From Euptelea pleiosperma (Eukaryota > Streptophyta > Magnoliopsida > Ranunculales > Eupteleaceae), in contig CM068553.1 of NCBI GenBank assembly GCA_035048495.1, positions 10,347,259 through 10,411,258 on the forward strand: a DNA stretch of 64,000 nucleotides, given 5' to 3'. The stretch's first letter is position 1. Each line of letters starts with the position of its first letter. Positions 57,295 through 64,000 of this stretch are shown in pieces. The notes under the pieces were generated by a model. It saw nothing but the letters and a program-made list of their open reading frames with translations. It did not search any database and was not told where the DNA came from. Made by a program: the position numbers and the translations under genes.

Positions 57295-58480
57295 ATGAAA
57301 ATTTTCTATAAGCATATGAGGAAAAACAATAGGTATACGGATACGTGATGACCCGATTGACCGACCCGGTTTGGTTCCATCTTTTTTGGACTTAATTAAT
57401 AAATGGGTAGACCATATATCAATATGGCATGAAAATTAAATCTAGATTATTGAGAGAAATGTTACACTAGAAAGGAACGTAGAGAACACGAAGGGACAAA
57501 GTCTACAAAATTCGTTTTAAGGGAAAAAATAAAAAATTTCAAGGCTAATAAATACTAATGTCCTAAAGAAGACAAGCTACTTACTATTCTCTGTGTTGTG
57601 AGTAGCCAAAATAGAAAAACCCCTCAAGCTCTTTTTTAATTTTTTTTTCACTCTTATGTGAGCAACAATGCCCTAATAACCCTAATAGTTAAGGGTGTCC
57701 ACCCTTCTTATAGGAAAGTGTTTGACAGCTATGAAATATAGTTATTGATTGTTAAGCCCCATTTAACACTGTTAAAGAATGACAAGTTTTACTAGCATGG
57801 TAATCCAAATTTACTCCTAAATTATCGATGAATAACGCGCTTAGAGACGTTGTCAAAAGTGTAATTACGCTCAACTCGTCCCGTTTTTCTGTAGAAATTG
57901 AATGATGACGATACAACTGAAATCTCCTTGATTCTCATATACTAATCTTACTCAAGTGATTAAGTCTAGGGTTTGAGATTGCGTCTTTTAGAGGGGGACA
58001 TTATGGGGTTTAGAGGTGGGACCCTACCGACCTTCCTGACCATCATCATGTAAGTCTTATTCCAAAAATACTAGGTCAGATGCGCGAATCATGTTCTTCC
58101 ATTCAATTCTATCTAAAACTATTTCTTCTACTAATGGTTTTTTTTTTTTTTTTTTGAATTTGCACTCATCTAAAGGTGATTAATCCAAAGAACATAATTC
58201 ACCAGAATGGGTACTGTGTTATAGATAGATTTTGGTGAGATGAAGGGAGGGGAGCAAACTCAACAAAAGTACCCACATTCACTTTTTTTTTCTTTTTTTG
58301 AGGTTATAGGGTGCCCATATCCATGCCTTGATTGCACATACATTTGATGAACTTTTCAAGGCTTTCCCTTGTCCAGGGTGAGTCAACTATGCCCAAAGAC
58401 TAGAAAAAAAAAAACTTTTTGAGTACAAATTCATTAAATTCCTAGGTTGCCCTCTGTGTGTGAATCCTCATTCCTCACTT
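57295..58480. other. Upstream region of the BED/hAT gene
   Basis: AT-rich, with T-runs near 58140 and 58285. No gene; probably distal promoter. Confidence 0.4.
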
Positions 58481-58540
58481 GTGTGATAACCCACATGAAC
58501 AACAAGGCCAAAAAAAAAAAAAAAAACAAAACAAAAAACT

Positions 58541-58748
58541 CTAGAGAGAGAGAGAGAGAGAGAGGACAAACAAGAAGGGTGCTTGAAGAGAACAACACAA
58601 CAACATAAAAGAGGAGAGAGAGAGAGAGAGAAGAGAGAGAGGGAGAGAGAAAGTGAAGAGGAAATAGGAAAACATAAGACTCTCATTTCTTTGTCTCCCC
58701 TCAGGCCCCAAGTGTGTATTTTTCAATCTCTCTCTCTCTCTCTCTCTT
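58541..58748 (+). repeat. (GA)n and (CT)n tracts in the leader of the BED/hAT gene
   Basis: GA runs near 58543-58562 and 58613-58650 and a CT run near 58727-58746 lie 300-500 bp before the ATG. Such tracts are common in plant 5' UTRs and proximal promoters. Confidence 0.75.
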
Positions 58749-59046
58749 GGATGTTGCCAAACAACTCCACGAACAGCTAAAACAAAGCAAGTAGTTGAGG
58801 GAAAAGCTTCTAAGCTTCAACCCCAGATCGCCGGTTTCCGGTATGGAAATCCGGGAAAGTGTAGAATTTCAGCCACAGACGGCGGCTTTTTCCGGCTAAA
58901 TGCAAGGAAAGAGCAGTCGAAGGTATGAAACAAGTCTTCTTCTAACATCTGACGACGATGGGAAGTTGGGAAGCGAATAAACAAAGCAAATCCTCTCAAA
59001 GACAAAAAACCTAAGACCCTCTTCTTGTTTATTACTTTTGCCTACA

Positions 59047-61368
59047 ATGGCTGCTGCCAACACTGCAAGCGTGGACTCTTCGGGTCCGGTGTCGGCCGAC
59101 GATGTGACGGCCAAGGCGGTTCACAAGCGGTATGAGGGGCTGGTAACGGTTCGAAACAAAGCCATAAAGGGGAAAGGTGCTTGGTATTGGGCGCACCTTG
59201 AGCCCTTACTGGTTCAGAATTCCGACACGGGACTTGCTAAAGCGGTTAAGCTCAGGTGTTCGCTTTGTGATGCTGTGTTTTCCGCTTCGAACCCATCTCG
59301 AACAGCTTCTGAGCATCTAAAGAGAGGAACTTGCCCCAATTTTAGCTCTGTCCCAAAACCCATATCTTCGATTTCTCCTTCCCCCATCTCGTCTCTAGCT
59401 TCTCCTTCTTCGTCCCACCATAACCACCGCAAGCGGAGCGCATCGGGTGGCGGTGGTGGTGGTGGTGGGAGTGGTGGGTCTTCCTTTTACCAGGCTCCAC
59501 CACTCGCTATGGTCGATCCATCTCGGTTCTGCGCTGACCTGGCTTACACGACAGCGGCGGCTACAACCCCGGTTGTTACTTCGAGTGCTGCGCCGCAGCA
59601 TTTGATGTTATCAGGCGGGAAGGAGGACTTGGGTGCGCTTGCGATGCTGGAAGACAGTGTGAAGAAGCTCAAGAGTCCAAAAGCTTCCCCAGGTCCGACT
59701 CTGAGCAAAACCCAGATTGATTCTGCTCTCAATCTCCTCGCTGACTGGCTTTACGAGTCTTGCGGGGCTGTCTCCTTCTCAAGCCTCGAAAACCCCAAGT
59801 TCAGAGCTTTTTTAAACCAGGTCGGCCTGCCTGCAATCTCGCGGAGGGACTTCGCAGGTGCTCGATTAGATGCTAAATTCGATGACGCGAAGACTGAGTC
59901 TGAAGCTAGAATTAGGGACGCCATGTTCTTCCAGGTTGCTTCTGATGGTTGGAAGTCGAAGAATTCTGGGTTTGTTGGGGGAGAAAAGCTGGTGAATTTG
60001 ACGGTGAATCTCCCCAACGGGACGAGCGTGTTTCGGAAAGCGGTGTTCACTAGCGGAGCTGTTCCGTCTAAGTACGCAGAGGAGATTCTTTGGGAGACGA
60101 TCACGGGTATCTGCGGGAGTGTGGTTCAGCGGTGTGTGGGGATCGTGGCGGACAAGTTCAAGGGGAAAGCATTGAGGAATTTGGAGAGTCAGAATCATTG
60201 GATGGTTAATCTCTCTTGCCAGCTTCAGGGGTTTATTAGTCTGATCAAGGACTTCAGTAAGGAGCTTCCCCTTTTCAAGACTGTTACTGATAACTGCCTG
60301 AAGCTTGCAAATTTCTTCAATACTAAGTCTCAGGTCCGAAACAGCTTCCAGAAGTATCAATTGCAGGAGCTCGAGCATTCTGGGCTGCTTCGTGTGCCCC
60401 TGCCTCAGTGTGAGAACGCCAACAACTTCGCAGCCGTGTATGCGATGTTGGAGGATATCTGGGGCTCAGCGCGGGCACTCCAGTTGGTTGTGTTGGATGA
60501 ATCGTATAAGATGGTATGCCTGGAAGACCCAGTTGCGAGGGAGGTTGCAGAGATGATCCGGGACGTGGGGTTTTGGGGCGAATTGGATGCGGTGCACTCT
60601 TTAGTAAAGCTGATCAAGGAGATGGCTCAGGATATTGAGGCAGAAAGGCCGTTGGTCGGGCAATGCCTACCTCTCTGGGAGGAATTGAGGGGAAAAGTGA
60701 AGGAGTGGTGTGCCAAATTCAACATTGCCGAAGGGGCAGTGGAGAAGGTGATCGAGAAGCGATTCAAGAAGAATTACCACCCAGCATGGTCGGCTGCATT
60801 TATACTCGACCCGCTTTACTTGATGAGGGACACGAGTGGGAAGTACCTCCCACCCTTTAAGTGCTTGACGTCGGAGCAGGAGAAGGATGTCGATAGGCTC
60901 ATAACCCGGCTAGTGTCGAGAGAGGAGGCCCATATTGCTCTAATGGAGCTCATGAAGTGGAGGTCAGAGGGCCTCGACCCGCTCTATGCCCAGGCAGTCC
61001 AGGTGAAGCAGCGAGACCCAATGACAGGAAAGATGAAAATTGCAAACCCCCAGAGCAGTAGGCTTGTGTGGGAAACATGCTTGAGTGAATTCAAGTCGTT
61101 GGGGAAAGTAGCAGTGAGGCTCATCTTCCTCCACGCAACCTCATGTGGATTCAAGTGCAATTGGTCGTTCTTGAGGTGGGTGTGCACCCATGGGCACTCG
61201 AGGGCTGGCATGGATAGAGCTCAGAAGATGATATTCATTGCAGCCCATGCCAAGCTTGAGAGGCGGGACTTCTCAAATGAGGAAGACAAGGACGCCGAGC
61301 TGTTTGCCACGGCAAATGGTGAGGATGACATGCTCAACAAGGTCTTCGTCGATGCATCCACAGTGTAA
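59047..61368 (+). CDS. BED-type zinc-finger, hAT-transposase-derived protein
   Basis: An intronless 773-residue protein. The N-terminus has a BED-like zinc finger C71-x2-C74-x15-H90-x5-C96 for DNA binding, then a basic stretch HHNHRKR (124-130) and a Gly tract (134-144). From about 220 to the end runs a hAT/DUF659-type transposase body: ASDGWKSK at 298-305 and GIVADKFKGK at 365-374 correspond to the usual aspartate blocks, and the C-terminal dimerisation region keeps CNWS at 704-707. The glutamate normally before RNWS appears replaced by lysine (K703). No TIRs or TSD flank the gene. This resembles the single-exon Arabidopsis family AT1G12380/AT1G62870 (from memory), so it is best seen as a domesticated nuclear protein of unknown role. 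ATG 59047 is used; an upstream in-frame TTG is not a plausible start. Confidence 0.88.
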   Translation: MAAANTASVDSSGPVSADDVTAKAVHKRYEGLVTVRNKAIKGKGAWYWAHLEPLLVQNSDTGLAKAVKLRCSLCDAVFSASNPSRTASEHLKRGTCPNFSSVPKPISSISPSPISSLASPSSSHHNHRKRSASGGGGGGGGSGGSSFYQAPPLAMVDPSRFCADLAYTTAAATTPVVTSSAAPQHLMLSGGKEDLGALAMLEDSVKKLKSPKASPGPTLSKTQIDSALNLLADWLYESCGAVSFSSLENPKFRAFLNQVGLPAISRRDFAGARLDAKFDDAKTESEARIRDAMFFQVASDGWKSKNSGFVGGEKLVNLTVNLPNGTSVFRKAVFTSGAVPSKYAEEILWETITGICGSVVQRCVGIVADKFKGKALRNLESQNHWMVNLSCQLQGFISLIKDFSKELPLFKTVTDNCLKLANFFNTKSQVRNSFQKYQLQELEHSGLLRVPLPQCENANNFAAVYAMLEDIWGSARALQLVVLDESYKMVCLEDPVAREVAEMIRDVGFWGELDAVHSLVKLIKEMAQDIEAERPLVGQCLPLWEELRGKVKEWCAKFNIAEGAVEKVIEKRFKKNYHPAWSAAFILDPLYLMRDTSGKYLPPFKCLTSEQEKDVDRLITRLVSREEAHIALMELMKWRSEGLDPLYAQAVQVKQRDPMTGKMKIANPQSSRLVWETCLSEFKSLGKVAVRLIFLHATSCGFKCNWSFLRWVCTHGHSRAGMDRAQKMIFIAAHAKLERRDFSNEEDKDAELFATANGEDDMLNKVFVDASTV

Positions 61369-63029
61369 CATTTTTTACTCTTGTAGAATTCTGAAAATTG
61401 TAGGATTTATTGAATTCTTTCTACTACTCTTTTCTCTTTGTCCTTGTTGTTTACTTACTGTCTTCTGATAGAAGATTTTGGGGGGTAGGGTGGGGGAGGG
61501 AGGTACAATGAGAGGGGCTTGAATGATGTATTACTACTGCACAGGCCTTGTGATTCAAACGAATCAGCCATCTCCTGCCCGGGCATGATTTTGGGGTTAT
61601 TGGGTTTGCAGAAAAAAAAAAAAGGAAAAAAAAAACTCTTCTTGTTTATAAAGATAGAGAACAGTGGAGGAACAGAACAGGAAGAATGTTGTAACATTTT
61701 GGTTCCTAGAGTAATTTGAGATGAATAATATTTATGAAGGGGAGGTTTTTGCATTCTTTTTTGGTTTGAAGTTCAGAGACTGTTCTCTAACTTAATCATT
61801 CTTTCTTACTGATTTTTAAGTATTAACATACTTTGCACATTAGTTGACGATTGATCTTGTGGACATCAATTAGTAGTTTTTGTTCTCTTCGGCATGCATC
61901 AAGTATGTATTAGTATAGAACTAACTTATCAATCAAGAAATTCTGTAGAACTTTCTTGTAAAAGGCAAAATGATCCTCATCTGTAACTTTTGCTTTCATT
62001 CTAGAGCTTATAATTACCCATCAAAGTAGAAGCTAGAAGTGTTTAGAGACATTATATGAGTTCTTCAACAATCTTTCAGCTGCCTAAGGTTCTTCTAGAG
62101 ATCAAACTTTGGATTTACCAGTACCTTAAGAATTCTCATAGCCTGATATTGCAGAAGTAAAGGTGGGACGACTTCCACAACAGATTATTTGTACCAAGAT
62201 GATCCCAAACATTTCAAGAGCTTTAGAGGTTTATATATCTTCTCCAAACTCTTGTTGACTCTTAGAAATTACTTAAAAGTTTGTAGTCCGAGGTGCTTTT
62301 CGGCTATTCACGCGGTGCTTCCCCATGATTAATACATGAGTAATTGTACCCTAAAAGAGCTTTTCCTTTCTAGGTCTCAAGGAGTTCATCACAAAATGGA
62401 TGTGGAAATTCATCACTGTGTTGCTGAACTTTTCCAGTCGATGCGAGTCTAAATTCATACCCCTTTATTAAGGCTGAGATCCAACTGTTGTGAGGATCCT
62501 ATTGATCAGATGATCACACTGCTCTTCATGTAATAAGCACAATTGACATCTACCCATTGCTTCACTTTTCCAATTTTGTTAAGATGAGCTAATTGGAACC
62601 ATGCGAGGAACGATCAAACAGGTTTTACTTGAACTGTCCCCATATTCATTTTTTGTGGTAGTCGAACTTTTACAGTTTCTGTCAGTCCTTTCTCTGCAAC
62701 CATAGATGCCTTTTTTTCTTACTAAATACATGGGGATGGTTTCGAGTTCAGGTTCAGAAAACCTGATCGACGCCGTTACTTCCATGAATCACACTATCTC
62801 TACATGATCTAGTTTGATTCCTTCAAAGGAAATGCTCATGCCTCTTACTATGCTTATAAAAATGTCTAAGAGCTCAATTACCAGCTGTCTGGAGACCCAA
62901 ATCCAAAATTTGATCTCTACTACTCTGAACTTGGATATTTCAAATTTCTTACGCAGGATATTCTTAAGATCTGCTTTTTTTCTATTTTTTTTTTTACTAT
63001 AGTCAACCTAGGACTTTAATTCCATCAAC
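61369..63029. other. 3' UTR of the BED/hAT gene and intergenic DNA
   Basis: GATGAATAATATTTATG near 61720 could serve as a weak polyadenylation signal. Beyond it no gene or element ends are seen. Confidence 0.4.
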
Positions 63030-63675
63030 TTATAATATATACAATAAATCTAGGGCCTCTCTAGTTGTGTTCACAGGATTAGAAGTGGAGAGAGAGAGAG
63101 AGAGAAAATTCAGGAAATGTAAAGAATTGTGGTCTGAAACAGTGTAGAAATGATAACCTATGACTTCAACTAAAGGGTGAAGCAAAAAAAAAAAAATCTT
63201 GTTACATATCCAAGCTTTTTGATGACAGAAGCAAGTGACAAAGATATTGCTAGACTGGAGAGGCCACCATGAGAGACACTGTTGCTTACAAAAGTATTGA
63301 GTGAGCTTGAAAAAAGGGAGGTTGCAAAGGGACAGAAGAATTATCCTGTTTGTAATTATCATTGAGTATCTTTGTACGTTGCAAGGCGTATATATCATAA
63401 ATCTAGGACCTTTCTTTTTGTGTTTAGAACTGGAAAATGTGAGGAAAAAAAAAATATCTAAGACTGTTAGAAAATTTTGGTCTGAAACATGGTAGAAATT
63501 ATAATCTGTTACTTCAAATATATATAGATATATAAAGCTTTTTGATGACAGAATCAAGCGACAAAGATAATGGTAGACTGGAAAGGCCACCATAAGAGAC
63601 ATGGTTGTTTATGGGAATTGTTGAGTGAGCTTGAAAAAGGTGAGGTTGCAAAAGGATAGAAGAATTACCCTGTTG
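63030..63675 (+). repeat. Tandem duplication, two copies of about 300 bp
   Basis: Copy one (about 63030-63350) and copy two (about 63385-63675) share AAATCTAGGRCCT (IUPAC), TTTGGTCTGAAAC-like words, CAAGCTTTTTGATGACAGAA or its variant, GAGAGGCCACCATGAGAGAC and GTTGAGTGAGCTTGAAAAA. Identity is roughly 80 percent by eye. An open minus frame across it is low-complexity. Confidence 0.85.
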
Positions 63676-64000
63676 GGAATATTTGAATTGAAAGCATCTT
63701 TTTACAATAGGGCTCGGTTTTTCTCGAACTGGTTGGGTGGATGGCTAACCAGACTTAGTCACTTTGTGGGTCAACCTCGGAAGGACCGGAGAACAGATGA
63801 TTGTAGCTGAAGAAGCACGTAGGACTGTTATATCCCATCCATATCTCCTGGGGTCTCTGTTTGAGAGAGTGGAGACCCACCATGAAAGCAGTGGACGTCC
63901 ATCTCGGTGCTATGGTTGTCGGGGTCAAAGAAAAGTGAGAGCTCAGGGGGCCTTCTCTGTCATTATCTTTGGGTGACTTGTCTTTTAAACATTCCAAACC
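63676..64000. other. Window edge, nothing recognised
   Basis: Short overlapping frames on both strands; none resembles a known protein. Confidence 0.35.

Noticed and set aside
59866..60378. A 170-codon antisense frame in the BED/hAT gene
   Set aside because: Shadow of a GC-richer coding sequence.
63030..63602. A 190-codon minus-strand frame
   Set aside because: Spans both units of a tandem duplication and is low in complexity (Phe/Leu-rich, GA/CT tract); not credible.

Overview
The window is nuclear DNA of a flowering plant. It is AT-rich and repeat-dense. It holds three protein-coding genes and two nuclear tRNA genes in 64 kb, with canonical GT/AG introns, a PLS-class pentatricopeptide repeat (PPR) gene, plant-type transposon superfamilies and long introns. 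No organelle, bacterial or viral block was seen. I cannot name the species: no gene here is diagnostic, and the repeats are not ones I can assign to a clade.

Layout. 1-5.6 kb: a Helitron on the minus strand (397-1958), foldback MITEs and a degraded hAT-type MITE. 5.6-7.4 kb: an intronless E-class PPR gene on the minus strand. 7.8-20.4 kb: MITE-rich DNA with foldback elements, a duplicated segment, nested hAT-type MITEs with 8-bp target duplications, and a plus-strand LINE remnant. 20.5-28.8 kb: an apparently intact five-exon methylsterol monooxygenase gene (SMO1 type) with a 6.1-kb second intron. That intron carries a tandem duplication, a tRNA-derived SINE and a Tourist-like MITE. 30.1 kb: tRNA-Leu(TAA), minus strand. 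30.9-37.7 kb: more small elements, including a 376-bp TRIM-like element, a minus-strand LINE remnant and hAT-type MITEs. 39.0 kb: tRNA-Lys(CTT). 41.6-54.3 kb: an LTR-retrotransposon graveyard. A Ty1-copia remnant is split by a 1.67-kb solo LTR (5-bp TSD) and by a 738-bp Mutator-like element (9-bp TSD), and is then abutted by a second, minus-strand copia remnant. 53.7-57.3 kb: MITEs. 59.0-61.4 kb: an intronless gene for a 773-residue BED-finger/hAT-derived protein, probably a domesticated transposase. 61.4-64 kb: its 3' region and a tandem duplication.

The genes do not form a pathway. SMO1 acts in sterol C-4 demethylation, the PPR protein probably acts on organelle RNA, and the BED/hAT protein is of unknown nuclear function. 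I did not find a new multi-gene system. The strongest unusual signal is a hAT-type MITE family with CAAGGTTTAAA ends and an interior packed with AACGG/CCGTT motifs. Several copies have exact 8-bp TSDs, one site has its uninserted paralogue in this same window, and one locus shows copies inserted into another copy.
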